Shown: piece by piece, positions 31,147 through 43,072 of the stretch
Position numbering within the stretch: position 1 is the stretch's first letter
Layout of the letters: every line of letters starts with the position of its first letter
Notes under the pieces: generated by a model
What the model was told of the DNA's origin: nothing
The model's input: only the letters and a program-made list of their open reading frames with translations
The model's database searches: none
DNA from: Stemphylium vesicarium
Lineage: Eukaryota > Ascomycota > Dothideomycetes > Pleosporales > Pleosporaceae
NCBI GenBank assembly: GCA_004380135.1
Contig: QXCR01000037.1
Location: 124,001 to 188,000, forward strand
Reading direction: 5' to 3'
Length of the DNA stretch: 64,000 nt
Position numbers and translations under genes: made by a program

Positions 31147-33178
31147 CTATGCCAAAGCAAAGACAGCTGCGGCCACGAAGATGGCCAGAGCAGAGCTGCT
31201 AGCAGTGAGAGAGGATCCTGCGCCAAGGAACTCTGTTGGCGACGTTGGGCTAGGCACGCTGGTGTTAGCAGACGGCGACACCTGAGTGAGCGTTGTAGAG
31301 ACAGCGGGCACAACCGGTGCAGGTGCTGAAGGAGACGGGGCAGAGTCGGTCTCAATGCCTGGGACGTAGACGGTAGTGGTCACGCTGGGTGTGCAGCTAG
31401 TGGTGGAGGTCGAGGAGACGGCCGAAATGGTGACAGTCTTGGTCACGTTGCTCGCACAGGAAGCGCTTGAAGGAGCCTCGTCGAATTGGCCACCTGGCTT
31501 GCCAGAAGAAGCGGCAGTCGAGCTGGGCGACATGCTGGTAACGACGACGAGCGATGGGATGACCAAGCTCGAAGTAGGAGCTTGAATAGCTTCGGGGACC
31601 TTTGAAGAAGCTGGTTCAGGAACCTTGCTAGCCGGAGCCTCGCTGGACGGGAACTTGCTCGGCGAAGGGGACTGGTGAATTTCGCTGGAAGTGGGAGCAG
31701 CTTGAGTAGAAACAGCCTGGGTAGGAGCAACCACCTGGCTAGACGAGAGCAGAGTGGACGAAGGAGCGGCCGCGCTGGATTTTGCTGGAGACGGGGCTGG
31801 CTTGGAGCTGGGCTTTGGAGTAGCGCTTGTGGATGGCTTCTGCGCGCCGTTCTTCGCAGGAAGCATGTTCTTTTTTATCATCAAAAGCGCCTGAGTGACC
31901 TCCAATGCTGACAACTGTTGGCCAACACCTGAAGTACCGTCCCAGCCTCCTGTGTACCACTTACTACCGCACGTCTTTCCGTCGTCACCACCAGAGCAGG
32001 ACTTTGCGGCGCCAACAGCAGAGGCAGTGAGGTACTCTACAATCTTGTCCTTGGTAAAAGGAGCCAGCATCGCAGTCTTTGCAATGAAGCGAGACAAGTA
32101 CGCCTTGAAGGATTGCTGGTCGAGGTTACAGTGGCGTCCAGATTCACCCGTCTCGCATGCCCATTCATACATAATGTCAGTGGCGTTCTCGAAAGGACGG
32201 AAAAAGAGCAATTCGGCGTGGTCGAGGAATCCAGATGTGCGGTCCTTCCAGGTCTCATCGCCGTTGGTGTAGTCGTACATAAAGGCCGAACCGTGAAGAA
32301 ACATGGCGTTGTTGTAGGTCCATTGAGTCTTGTCGGCAACCTTTGCGCAGCCCGTCGCGTCGTCGGTTCCGTCAAACACCTCGAACTTGTCGGTAATGAG
32401 CCCGACCTTCTTCGTCCAGTCGTAGATCTTGACGGCCCAGTCGGCGTACTTTTGCTCACCGGTATAGCGAGCAAGACGTGCACCAAGAGCGAAGGCGCAG
32501 CCGTTGGAGATGGAGTTCTTGTAGTTGTATCCGTACGAGTTCTCGGGGTAGATCTGCCACTTCAGGCCACCGTCGCAAGTCGTCTCGTCCCATCGTCCGA
32601 CAATATTCTCAAAGGCGTTCGTAGCGACCTCGAGATAGTTGGCGGGCGCTTGCGCGGGGTCTGGGAATTGGTATTCAAGTGCGCTCATAACGGCGAGTGC
32701 CCAAAAAGCTTGATCGTCGTTACCCTTGAGTTTCCGTCAGCGTGGTGCTCAACATTATACTCGAGTCTTCCTTACAGTTTGGCTCTTGCGATAGGACAGG
32801 ATAAAGTCGTTGTCAGGTCCGTAGTTCGCAGTCAAAGCTTGCTGGAGCGCCTTGACATGCGAATCGTCGCCGCTGAACTGGCTGTACTCAATCATTCCAC
32901 CCCATGCTGCGCCGCCCTCCCACCAGTAGTGGGGCTGTGGCCAGATGCCAATGTCTTCCTTTGGAAGATTCGTGCCATTGCCTTTGTAAATCGACATCAA
33001 GCTGTACGCATACTGCTTGGTGACGCTGAGGATAGAGGCTGGTTTAATTAGTTTAAAAGCTTTGCATGTGATTTGACAAGAGATTCCCACCTTCATCTTG
33101 GGGGTCAAATTCAATACCGCCGGCGGTTGCAGCAAAAGCTGAGAGGAGCACAGCTCCAGCAGTTGAAAAGTACTTCAT
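31147..33178 (-). CDS. GH76 mannan endo-1,6-alpha-mannosidase, Dfg5/Dcw1-like, GPI-anchored
   Basis: Three exons on the minus strand: 33178-33091, 33038-32776, 32724-31147, 642 aa. Dfg5/Dcw1 proteins act at the plasma membrane and are thought to transfer GPI-anchored mannoproteins into the wall by cutting the GPI glycan. A signal peptide (MKYFSTAGAVLLSAFAATAG) is followed by the GH76 domain: GIWPQPHYWWEGGAAWGGMI, then GNDDQAFWALAVMSALEY with the catalytic Asp pair right after intron 2, CDGGLKWQIYP, and NGCAFALGARLARYTGEQKY. Further on come QWTYNNAMFLHGSAFMYDYT and CGSKWYTGGWDGTSGVGQQL. A Ser/Thr/Pro-rich stalk of about 200 residues, longer than in yeast Dcw1, leads to a C-terminal hydrophobic tail (SALAIFVAAAVFALA) fitting GPI attachment. 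A short CT-rich leader precedes the ATG. Confidence 0.94.
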
Positions 33179-34011
33179 GGTTGTTTAGAAACGAATGTAA
33201 AGAGGTTGGTAGAGAAGAAAAAAAGCAAGTAGAAAGGGTGGGAAGAGAGAGAGCGAAAGGAAAGTAACGATCGTGTACCACGCAAGCAGTTTGAATGTGA
33301 ATGGAGAGAGGGCGCCCCCATGGTGAAGGGGCTAGACATTATCTATAGTCTGACTCGCGTGGGGCCCGTTTGTTGGATCATTCAATGTCGGGGTAGGAGC
33401 GCGCGGGTGGAAGCAGGGGTTGGGGGTAAGCGGGCGTTTCGAAACGCAGGAACAAAGCAGCCGCCGACCAATCACTGGCTAGTCGCCATGTTTCAGGCCT
33501 GGGGCCGCTTTGCTCTTCTGGCCTCTCATCAATTTGGCGCCTTGTCCTTCATTGTTTTGGACCGTGATCTGACTGTGCTCGCCGTGTAACCGTAGCTATG
33601 CTGTTGCTGATCGACTGCTAACTATAGACCAGTCGCTTGCTACGATGCTTTTGGGCATCTCCCGACCATCACTGCGAGGCCATTTGATCCTTCAAATCTA
33701 GACGGCGGCCCACAAGCACATTACCGAAGCCGTACCTGCATGACTGATAGGTGTGGCGGAATTGCCATGGCGCCGGGGCTGAAAGATCTTCACAAGCAAA
33801 AGTAACCGAATTGACCAAGATCCAAGCAACAGTCGAGATTACTGACCCGGGGCGTCCTTCATCAAGCGAGACTTGAGCAAAAGCCCCAAGAATATTCCTC
33901 GGCAAATCTGATGCTCATCCAAAGAGACGCCTAGTCCCTAGTCTACCAGAACGCCCGCCGTGATATGAATACCGTGCGCGAATGCAAACACTGCCGTCCT
34001 CCCTGACCTCC
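33179..34011. other. intergenic region, 833 nt
   Basis: Promoter of the GH76 gene and 3' flank of the CCDC124-like gene. Purine-rich (agaaaaaaagcaagtagaaa) just upstream of the GH76 start. No gene seen. Confidence 0.5.
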
Positions 34012-34722
34012 TTAGTTCACACCCGCCAACCTCTTTTCCTTCTTGGACTTCTCAGACTCCCGTACCGCTGCCAGCTCCTCCCTCGTCATGTTGTACGATC
34101 CTGTGACCTGGTTGAATGGGTTGTCGGGGTGCTTCTCAAACTCCTTTCGGATCTGGTCGACCTTCTGTTGTCGTCGGAGGCCCTTCTCGTCCTTCATCTC
34201 GTCCAGCCTCCTCTCCTCGTAAGCAGCATACGCAGCCTTGAATCGCCTCTCGGGATGTCGGTCCACCTTGTCTTGGCTGTTTCCTGTAATGTCCAAAGCG
34301 TCGAGCGCGTTGTCGATGCCGGTAGCGTTGAGGGCCGAGGGCTTTCCGTCGAGGGAGCCGAGTGCCGAGTCGATGCCGCGGGACTTCTTTTCGGCTTTGG
34401 GTGCCTTGCCCTTGGGCTTTGAAGGTAGGGAAGCTTCCTCTTCGCGGAGCAGCGCCTCCTTCTCCGCCTTCTTACGGGCTGCCTCTGCGGCCTTTTCTGC
34501 AGCGGCCTCGCTGCGCTTGGTCAGTTTTCTATTTGCGCAAAGCTGCAGTGCGACTTACGCCTTCGCATTTGACTTGGCGCCCTTGTTCCATTCCTCAGCC
34601 TCTGCCTTCTCGACTTGCTGGTTCTTTGCTGCCTGCTTTGATGCAGCGGCGTCTGCCTTGCGGGCTTGACCCTGTGCCTTCTTCGAGTTATCTCCACCGC
34701 CGGCGGCGCCCTTCTTTGCCAT
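34012..34722 (-). CDS. CCDC124/Lso2-like ribosome-associated protein (DUF1014)
   Basis: Two exons on the minus strand, 34722-34559 and 34510-34012, 220 aa. The 48-nt intron is read with acceptor GCAG, giving SNAKAEAAAEKAAEAARKKA; the nearer AG (accaag) would break the frame. The family includes human CCDC124, fission yeast Oxs1 and budding yeast Lso2; the first and last bind idle 80S ribosomes and assist restart after starvation. The N-terminal half is a long Lys/Ala/Glu-rich helix (QARKADAAASKQAANQQVEK). The C-terminal half holds the conserved core: GIDNALDALDITGNSQDKVD, HPERRFKAAYAAYEERRLDE, then LRRQQKVDQIRKEFEKHPDN and PFNQVTGSYN, ending SKKEKRLAGVN. Size is normal for ascomycetes. Confidence 0.93.
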
Positions 34723-35007
34723 TTTGATATGCTGCTAGTTTCGTAGTGATTAGATATGAGACGGGGGCGTGAGGTGTGCGAGAATTATGTGGGATGTCGT
34801 GGTTTAGTGTAGTTGTAAAGTGACTCAAAGTTTGGGTGACAGCGGCCTGCGGGCAGGGCAGCCCAGCGGGGCAGTGGCGTCACACACCCTCGACACGCGT
34901 GAATGACTAAGCACACGAAAGCTCTTTCACACTCAAAGCACATCGCATTGCGCACCACTTGTCTCGACTTCAAAATTATTCGAAGATACAGTAGGTGTTG
35001 ACACGTT

Positions 35008-36394
35008 TCAAACAATTCCTTCCTCCTTCTCTCTCCGTATATGCTCTCTCCTTGCGCGCATCGCATTTCCAGGCATGAGCTGCTTCAATCCAAGCCACGG
35101 CGAGTTGATGGGACTAGGCCCTGTATAGATGAAGATGTCATAAAGGAACCCGCCAAATGCGCATCCAAGGAAAGGCGCCACCATGGGAATCTGATCGACG
35201 ATTAGCAGAATCACGAACCTGGTCTTGAAGAGACTTACCCAAAAGTAATATCCGCCTGCTGACCAAACTCCATGACCATAGCCAACAGCATAAGACATCA
35301 GTCTTGGGCTAAAGTCACGAGCAATGTTGATCGCGTAGCCAGTCTGCCAGCCGAAGCAAGATCCAAGCCCGAAGATGAGGAAGAACAAACACAATGGAAA
35401 CCACTTGTCACTCTGCGAATCCTGTTAGCAGCTTGAAACACCCCTTTCTGAGATTTCCTACCTTGGGAACACCATTATTGCTCGGATCCTTCAACGCAAA
35501 GATGACGAACATGAGCAGCGTGCTTGCGATGAACTCCGAAAAGAACTGATTCGTCTTGGCCACAAACGGCTGCGGATACGTGCAAAAGATGGCTGCCGTA
35601 GCCTTCTCAGCAGGAGGCACCGTCCGCATTTTCCCACCTTCAAACCAGTCGATGGCACTGATATAATTCGCGTATACGATGCCAGATCCTACGAAGCCTC
35701 CAAGCATCTGTGCCGCAAAATACATGGGAAAGCGCCGCCATGGGAGCTGACGATAGATGCAGTTGCTAAAGGTAATCGCAGGATTGAGATATGCACCGGA
35801 ATCGCCAGCCACGTACAATCCGAGCATGACGCCTAGGCCCCACCTACTTCACATTAGCAATGCACTCTTCAAACCAGGCAGGTCTCGACTTACCCCCAGT
35901 TTATCGATTGATACCCCCCGAAGCCATTACCCCCGGGAGCAGTCGGCTGCCCTGCAGAAAGCAAGACCTGCGCAACCGAACCATCGCCAAACATGACCAT
36001 TACGGCAGTACCCCAAAACTCCGCAAACGGCTCCCTCATCACGATTCTTATACGTGACCACAGCAATTCTGACTGCGGAGCCTCGTCATGCTCTTCATCA
36101 ATCGGCGCTTGAGGGTGTAGACCGAGTATCGATCGCTTTCGCTGGGCGCTTGACGATGTTCGGTGGGCTGAAAGCTCAGAGTCTGCCGAATGCGGAGATT
36201 GCTGTGTACGTGCTTGCGTCAAAGGTGTAGCGCCTTGATGTGGGACAGAACATCAGCATTTGCCTTCTACCTTTCGTCTTCGATGAATGCTTACTATTGC
36301 CAGAGGTGACGCTATTCAGACGGTTATCTGAATGGTTGTCTACCCAGTCCCGGGTAATCGAAGGCCCCGGAGCCATGGGCCCTTGAGTCGTCAT
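35008..36394 (-). CDS. aquaglyceroporin (MIP family)
   Basis: Five exons on the minus strand: 36394-36295, 36233-35894, 35843-35462, 35412-35239, 35190-35008, 392 aa. It should conduct water and/or glycerol across a membrane. The core has six helices: FAEFWGTAVMVMFGDG starts the first, GAYLNPAITFSNCIYRQLPW carries the intact first NPA box, and GYAINIARDFSPRLM carries the second, where Pro is replaced by Ile (NIA). Variants here occur in fungal Fps1-like channels. The Asp of NIARD, which opens the selectivity filter for glycerol, is kept. The N-terminal 90 residues are a Ser/Gln-rich cytosolic tail. The 48-nt intron 35191-35238 is a multiple of three and stop-free; I remove it because gtaagt..cag fits and FWIPMVAPFLG restores the family spacing. 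An ATG at 36493 is rejected as start. Confidence 0.92.
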
Positions 36395-37200
36395 GATAGC
36401 AGTACGTTCACCGCGAAATTGGATCGGAAAAGAAGGGTTGCTTCTAAAGAGACCAAACGCCTCAATAACAACAAAAAGACGAGTAGAATCCAAGGAACAG
36501 CGTAGAGGCCCTCACTGCTTAAGCACCTCCCTCTTACCCTCGGCTCCTCGCCAGCCAAAAGACGTCACAGCATAATCCCATACCACAAAGACGCGACAAC
36601 GCCATTGGAGCCGATCGCGTGTTCCCCCTCATCCAACTAGTCAGATCGACTTTCCCATGGGGAGGGAATAACATCCGCATGCGCCGTCAGCCTTGGTGTG
36701 TGACCCTCCTGCGCTAGAAATGACGTGTGTCAAGGAGGGCTTGAGCGCATTATTCCCGCCGCGGAAACAAAGCATATAGACTCTCGCCTGAGTGGCAACG
36801 AAGTCTTGTCTGTTCAGCTTGTACAGCGATGATATGGATGGAATGTAGCTGGCGCCGATGTAGACTATAGAACTTGAGATTCTGATTCCCCAGTTTATTC
36901 CCGATGCTGGAGTGTGGAGCGCCCTTTTTGTGGGCTCTCTGGGGTGCATTGGCGATCGCGATGGTGACGTTAGCGCGGGAGGGTGGGCTTGAAGATATGC
37001 GTGGCGTTTTCCCCCTCTCTCCGCATGGAACATTTGCATCATGGCATTATGTTTCCCGTTTTCGCTGTGACTGCCAAGCCTCTTGGATCTGGCTCGCATA
37101 CAAATGTGTTACTCAGGAGGCCTACTTCGTCCGGAAACGTGGTCCAGCGGTATTTATGCTACTCAACCGACAAACTAATTCGATAATATGTATCTCTACT
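36395..37200. other. intergenic region, 806 nt
   Basis: Promoter of the aquaglyceroporin gene and 3' flank of the OPT gene. A 152-codon minus-strand frame (36641-37099) has no protein-like features and is not called. Confidence 0.5.
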
Positions 37201-39457
37201 CTACAAGTGCGGTACTTTCAAGCTCGCCAGCAAGAGATTCATGATACTAAACAGCCCTTCACCAAGGATCAACCCACTTGCAAGCACAATGATGGGAGTT
37301 TCGCTTCTGCCCTTCCAGCGTCGCCACCACAGACTGAGCAAACCGCCAATCGTACGTGCCAGCGTGAAAGAAGGCGTATTGTACATGCCTGTGAGTACGT
37401 TAGCAAAGTCAAAATGTAGAAAGAACGGGGGGAAACGTACCAACAGCCACAGCAATGCCACCAGGCACAAAGTCAATCCACCATCCGCTCAAACCTCGTT
37501 GCTTCCTATTGTTACCCCAGACTCTGATCATGGTACCAAATGCAAAGATGACGGCCGCTCCACTCGCCCATTCCTTAACCATAGGCGGCAAACCCTTACC
37601 CGTCACCAATCGCGCAGTGAAAACCCATACATATCCCGTCGGCACCTCGAACAGGCCACCAGGGATAGTATACACATTCGTATAAAGCTTATATACGATA
37701 GCTGATATGACAGCGCCAACGGCAGACCCGATCATCTGGCCCCAGAACTGCGCATTTGGAGCAGCACCGAGGAGATGCCCGCATTTCAAATCCTGCAGCA
37801 AGTCTCCCGCCTGCAATGCCGCTGATTCGGAGATTGCGCCTGCGACCAGGTTGATGATGACAGCGTTCTTGGCTCCTGGGCCGGTGGTCGGCGTGACGAG
37901 TGCGAAGACGAGTTGGGTGAGTTTGGAAATTCCGGAAACGGGATTGAGGTCTGTTTCGCCGAGCGCGCGGACGCCCATTATTGAGAGGACGAGTGCGAGC
38001 ACAAGGGACAGCAGCGTGAGGCGCAGGGGAATGAGGCCGGGGAAGGATACATGGACGGCGACGACGCAGAGAACTAGGGAGGCGATGAGGCCGATGATTG
38101 TGGTGCGGTTGGAGACGAGGTGCTCAGGCGGCGCATCGGGCTCTGCACCCTCTGCAAGGTGTTGCTTGATAGCCATCAATGGGTTCGCTGATGTGTCGTC
38201 GCTCAGCTGCGTATATTGCTGTTTAGGCGTGATATTCAATGTGAAGATCTCTTTCCAGGTATGCGACTGGAAGCTTTCTTTGGCGGCTGGATAGTATGCT
38301 CTCGCAATCGTGATGAGTGGCCGTAGAAGCAGCCATCCCAAACTGACAAGGGAGTCTGCCAGCATGATTGCAAGCGATATCCACACGATCCATCCTTTGG
38401 ATCCGTCGGCCCAGTCTGATACAGGTCCTGGGGCCCATCCTTTGTGCTTTGCGAGTGGTGAAAGTATACCCCAGCCAATGATGGCACCCAGGAGCATGTG
38501 CAGTGTTGTTGCTGGACCCATGATGATGCCCTGGCCGACGTAGGCTGGTGAGGGGTTCAACGTCCAGAGCCACTTTTGTGCTAGCGGAAGGCCAAAGATT
38601 GGGATGTCGTGCAGTTGCGGGATGAAGTAGGATACGACGGTGAAAAGCGCAGATCCGCCAAAAGAGATCAACAGGAGCCTAATCTTCGCTTTCCAGTCTC
38701 CGTCCTCGCCAAGCTCTTGCTCTGAATCTTTCATGTTGTCGTCCAATGATGGTCTGAGGTCATGCTCCTCACGTTGTGCGCTCAACCCCTGTAGTAGTCC
38801 CTGGGACTCCCCTTCATCGTCTGATTGCTCCTGCTCACTAGCCACGACATTCTTGGACTTCTCATCTCCATGGAGAACCCTAATCAAGAGTGCGGTAGCG
38901 GTCCCGCTCGGAAACTTGAGCTTCTCCCTGATGATCATCTCTTTCCGTAGCGGTACGGCGAACACGACACCAAAGAAGCAGATACCCACAGCCCAGACGA
39001 TCAATTTCCAGAGACTAATATCCAAGGGCCCATTCTCCTCTGGTTTCAGCAGGTAGTTCAATGCCGGAACGACACCTACAAACCCACATCCAAGGGGCAT
39101 GGTGCCGACCGATCCCGCGACCGATTGAATAAGGACATTCTCCACGGGCGTGAACGGCAGTTTGAGCGTCCTCGCGACAACCTTGAAGTACGCGAACCCG
39201 ATCAGTGCAGAGGGCATAGCCATACTGCTAACCCAGCCAGTTTGCAGCCCGAAATACATATTGGAGAAGCAAATCACCACTCCAATAGCCAATCCAACCA
39301 AAACACCCCGTAGCGTGAAGTTCTGCGGCTGCGATGCCTGCTCAGCTAGGTAACTGCGGGTCCCGGTCCTGCTGCGGCTCAGCACCCCATCTTCCGTCTC
39401 TTCACCCTGCCCAGCTCTTTCGTTATCCAATGATGCGGAACCCCGGTCTGGCGCCAT
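37201..39457 (-). CDS. OPT-family oligopeptide/metal-chelate transporter
   Basis: Two exons on the minus strand, 39457-37441 and 37388-37201, 734 aa; the join reads IAVAVGMYNTPSF. OPT proteins are proton-coupled importers of small peptides or chelates such as glutathione or siderophore-metal complexes; the substrate is not readable here. About 14-16 hydrophobic helices are present. Diagnostic blocks are FTLRGVLVGLAIGVVICFSN, MYFGLQTGWVSSMAMPSALI, PFTPVENVLIQSVAGSVGTM, FPSGTATALLIRVLHG, and DLLQDLKCGHLLGAAPNAQF with GQMIGSAVGAVISAIVY. The FxxxGLQTGWVSSMAMPSALIG pattern resembles the yeast YGL114W branch. An acidic cytosolic loop (about residues 205-255) follows the fourth helix. I start at the first ATG (MAPDRGSASL), as the frame further upstream has no ATG. 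Confidence 0.92.
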
Positions 39458-39838
39458 GCTCGAAATGTTCTGAAGCTGAATCGACTCAGCCAGCGTGATG
39501 TCAAGGAAGCATACAGTCCCAAAACCAAAAAAGAAGACAGGAAGAAGGTCCACCTGATAGGAAGATAACGGATTTACCTCGACTTGGTATGGCGTGCTTG
39601 GGGCATGTGCACACGCGATGATGCAAGCCCGGTTGGCTAGCTTGGATGATCCACCACGTGACGACGGGCGGATGTTAGACGCGGCTTATCTCCGATTTGT
39701 CAGACCTCGCCAACCCAACACCAAGACGTGCATCGTGAACTCCTAGGCTTGGAGCGCGTCGCGGCCCGTTGCCCAACCCACACCACTCTCCCCACGTCCT
39801 TTGATCTCCCCGGTGCTCTGTGTATCCTGCATATTGCC
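39458..39838. promoter_or_regulatory. divergent promoter region, OPT / GPI8, 381 nt
   Basis: Lies between the starts of two divergent genes and must hold both promoters. Contains a cacgtg E-box-like palindrome near 39655 (ccaccacgtgacg). No further gene seen. Confidence 0.4.
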
Positions 39839-41017
39839 ATGAAGTTGTCCACGATACTGCTACCTTTACTGGCAGCACCCTTCGCCGCCAGCGAACACAC
39901 TTCCAATTGGGCTGTACTCGTCTCGACCTCACGCTTTTGGTTCAACTATCGTCACCTCGCCAATGTCCTTTCTCTCTACCGCACCGTCAAGCGCCTAGGC
40001 ATTCCTGATTCCCAAATCATCCTCATGTTGCCCGACGACATGGCGTGCAACCCCCGAAATGCATTCCCAGGCACCGTCTACAACAACGCCGACCGCGCGC
40101 TCGATCTTTACGGCGACAACATCGAGGTGGATTACAGGGGATACGAAGTCACGGTGGAGAACTTCATCCGGCTGATGACAGACAGAGTGGGCGAAGACAT
40201 GCCACGGAGCAAGAGGCTGATGACAGACGAGAGGAGTAACATCCTAGTCTACATGACTGGCCATGGCGGCAACGAGTTTCTCAAATTCCAAGATGCAGAA
40301 GAAATCAGCGCATTCGATCTGGCAGATGCATTTGGTCAGATGTGGGAGAAGAAACGGTAGGCCTTATTTCCCCTCCACAATCCACCGCAAGCAACTGATG
40401 TCCAACGATCTAGCTACCACGAAATCCTCTTCATGATAGACACCTGCCAAGCGAACACCATGTACTCCAAGTTCTACTCCCCCAACATCCTCGCAACCGG
40501 CTCTTCGGAAATCGACCAATCTTCTTACTCGCACCACGCCGACAACGACGTCGGTGTTGCCGTCATCGACCGCTACACCTACTACAACCTGGAGTTCCTG
40601 GAGAACCAGGTCAAAGACCCAACCAGCAAGTTGACAATGGGCGACTTGTTCGACAGCTACGACGAGGAGAAGATTCACAGTCACCCAGGCATCAGATACG
40701 ATCTGTTCGCGGGCGGCGAGAGAGAAGCGAGGGATAGGAAGGTTATGGATTTCTTCGGCAATGTGCAGAATGTCGAGGTGGAGGGGCGGAATGAAACGGG
40801 CTGGATACGCGAAGCGGGGACTGCAGTCAAAGTGGCCAAATCTCACGACCAGAGCGTTGCAAATGTGAGTCTGGAGAGGCCGGTGGAGAGCTTTCGCAGA
40901 GAAGGAGCTTGGAAGATAGGTGAGGAGCAAGGGTGGACGAAGCAGGCCTATGGTGCTGCTGCGTTGGCTGGCTGTGCGGGCATTTGGCTCGCTGGTAGCT
41001 GGATCGAGTCCATGTAG
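39839..41017 (+). CDS. GPI8: GPI8, GPI-anchor transamidase catalytic subunit
   Basis: Two exons, 39839-40356 and 40414-41017, 373 aa. Gpi8 is the C13-family cysteine protease of the ER transamidase that cuts GPI-anchor signals and attaches the anchor. A signal peptide (MKLSTILLPLLAAPFAASE) precedes the caspase-like domain: TSNWAVLVSTSRFWFNYRHL, IPDSQIILMLPDDMACNPRN, and NILVYMTGHGGNEFLKFQ with the catalytic His, then FMIDTCQANTMYSKFY with the catalytic Cys, followed by ILATGSSEIDQSSYSHHADN. The protein ends with one hydrophobic helix (YGAAALAGCAGIWLAGSW), an ER membrane anchor as in yeast Gpi8. Length is close to the fungal norm (about 400). The intron falls between the His and Cys blocks and splits an Arg codon. 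Confidence 0.96.
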
Positions 41018-41735
41018 AATGTTGCAGAGGTCTCTTTAGGCTTATTTCACGTTAATGATACCCAAACTTATTTTCGAATACTCTTTTCCGAAACACTGGT
41101 AAACACGGATTACGCAGTGCACGACAGCGGGACATGCGCGTACTCCAGCACGAAAGCACCTTTGTTACTCCATGGGAAAACCATGAGTTGTTTAATATAG
41201 ATAGTAGAGCCAAATATTCTTGTTGGTAAGTGGGTACAAGATGAAGGCAAACGAAATGGATGTCAGCGAAACGAGGGAAGGGTCACGAGTGTGAGTGCTG
41301 GCTCACCGCGGCTCGTCCTACATATGCTTTCTCTTCTATTCCTGAATGAGCCGACACAGTACAACAATACGCTATGCTTTCTTCTTTCGACGTCGCCTTA
41401 TGATGTATTTCTCTACTTCAGTGCCCCTAGGTGTAGGCGTCAGCTGAGCCCAGATAGTGACTGCGAACAACAGTGAAAATGACCAATCGCTGGTAACAAT
41501 TAATTGTCTCTCAAGTCGCTCATCGCGCAATCCAAGGTGAAGACTATTTCCCTTCGCTTCTTCACCGCGAAACGCCCCCAGATTGGAGAATCGCAATTCA
41601 CTTCGCTCCTGGTCGCCCTACCACCAGTACTACTAGATTGATTCTCTTCAATTTCTCGCTTCTCGGTCTCCTTCCTTCTTAGATTTGCTAGCCCCGTTCC
41701 TCGTAGGCATATTTCTAAATCAACTCGTCAACAAC
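41018..41735. other. intergenic region, 718 nt
   Basis: No gene seen. TC-rich (ctcttcaatttctcgcttctc) close to the next gene, a typical fungal leader. Confidence 0.45.
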
Positions 41736-42477
41736 ATGTTCGCTCGCGTCCTGCAACTATACTGTCCAGACATGGATGTCACAGTTGACGATTTCATCAT
41801 CACGCCTTCCATGGCGTATGATAACATACTCATCGCCATCAAGGCCATACTTCCCGCTCCTGAAAAGGTCTTTCCCCACGATGTCAACGGCGAGCCGCTC
41901 TTCGACCTTGAAGCAACGCCCTTCAACAACTTCGTTCACGGCGAGCGGCTTTTGATTGGGGTAGAGGAGTATGAGCGTATCAACCCTGAGCCAGAGTTGG
42001 AGGTGGTGTTGTACCTTGAGGGTGATAACCTTGATATGCCTTTGAGGGTAAGTTCTATGCAACAACCAGACTGCAAGGCCATCTGGTCGTCGCATAAGTC
42101 TCCTATTTTAGCTCCGCCGTGACACTGCCGGTGTTCTGGTTTCGCTGCCAATGATACTAACATAGTCGTAGAAACTCTCCATCAAAGCCCGCGGCCAACA
42201 CCTCCGCACCCTGCGCCGCCACGACGCTGCCCAGCGTAGAAATATCCTTGGTGTTAACCTCCCTCGCTCCGATATCGCTGCCTCGCTCCAAGAACTCGAA
42301 CACACCACACCGCAACAGTTGCGCTCAAAGTATTCCGTCACTGCCTCGAAGCGCATCCTCAGGAATAACTGGCACATCAAGGCCCTCTTCGTCGGCTCGC
42401 AGAAGTGTCTCGCTGCGCTTGCTATCCTTAGTGAAGCCACCTGCGGTCAAGACACGGTGGTAGAGGATGCGCTGTAA
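41736..42477 (+). CDS. unrecognised protein, 205 aa, probably truncated at the 3' end
   Basis: Two exons, 41736-42047 and 42172-42477; the 124-nt intron has a gtaagt donor and an actaac branch site, and the frame runs cleanly across it (DNLDMPLR, then KLSIKARGQHLR). The N-terminal part is compact and beta-rich (VLQLYCPDMDVTVDDFIITP, YDNILIAIKAILPAPEKVFP, LEVVLYLEGDNLDMPL); the second exon is Arg-rich and helical. No family recognised. In the same frame, protein-like sequence continues beyond the TAA at 42475 (see the following entry), so the gene either lost its 3' end or has a further intron I could not place with confidence. Confidence 0.62.
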
Positions 42478-42884
42478 TATGCATACAAGGCTAGGGAGTA
42501 GACTGAAGGTCAAGTTTCAGAAGGTGGACTGCAGGAAGATCATGTACGCAAAGTCATCCGAGATTTGTACGAGGCTGCTGGTGCGCTTGGTTCGACATGG
42601 CCGGAGACCAAAGGCAGCAAGGGAATCGCGGACCATAGACAGAGATGGATAGGTATGCGAAGGCGAAGGGAAAGGAGAAACAGACTGGGATTGACACCAC
42701 TGCTCTTGAGGACTTGGGTGAAGATGCGGCTGAGGCTGCTACGTCGGGCTCCAAGGGCAAGGAAGTTGAGGACCTGACTGGGCGCATGGGCAAGGTTGAA
42801 GTACCAGACAACAGGATGGCTGAGAGCCAGTCTGAGGATGAGGAGCCAGTTGTTAGACCTGGTAGATTATTCCGCCGGGGCTAG
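42478..42884 (+). pseudogene. 3' continuation of the 41736 gene, broken or mis-spliced
   Basis: The frame of the preceding exon carries on past TAA 42475-42477 and TAG 42499-42501 into clear protein: GLQEDHVRKVIRDLYEAAGA, LGSTWPETKGSKGIADHRQR. Near 42640 the reading shifts by one base to KGKEKQTGIDTTALEDLGED, DNRMAESQSEDEEPVVRPGR and a stop at 42882-42884. An intron from gtagag (42460) to ctgcag (about 42533) would keep phase and remove both stops, but its donor is weak and the later one-base shift stays unexplained. Either a decayed tail or an unresolved two-intron end. Confidence 0.45.
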
Positions 42885-43072
42885 ATGGTCTGACTGTATT
42901 TATCCAAATAGGTGAACCAGATGCGCTCCTATAAGGATATGTCAAAGCCTGAATGACTTCATATGTTTCTAGAGGATTCAACGATCACTAAAAGTACCTT
43001 GAAGTCCACCACGCTCCATGCAGAAGGCCACCTCGTCGGTAGCAAGTATTGATTGCTGATCTAACTGAACTC

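Noticed and set aside
32113..33051. 312-codon plus-strand open frame
   Set aside because: Antisense to the catalytic part of the GH76 gene and crossing its intron; a shadow frame.
36395..36493. Upstream ATG at 36493 for the aquaglyceroporin
   Set aside because: Adds a 33-residue hydrophobic/basic leader not expected for MIP channels, which begin with a cytosolic tail; the ATG at 36394 suffices.
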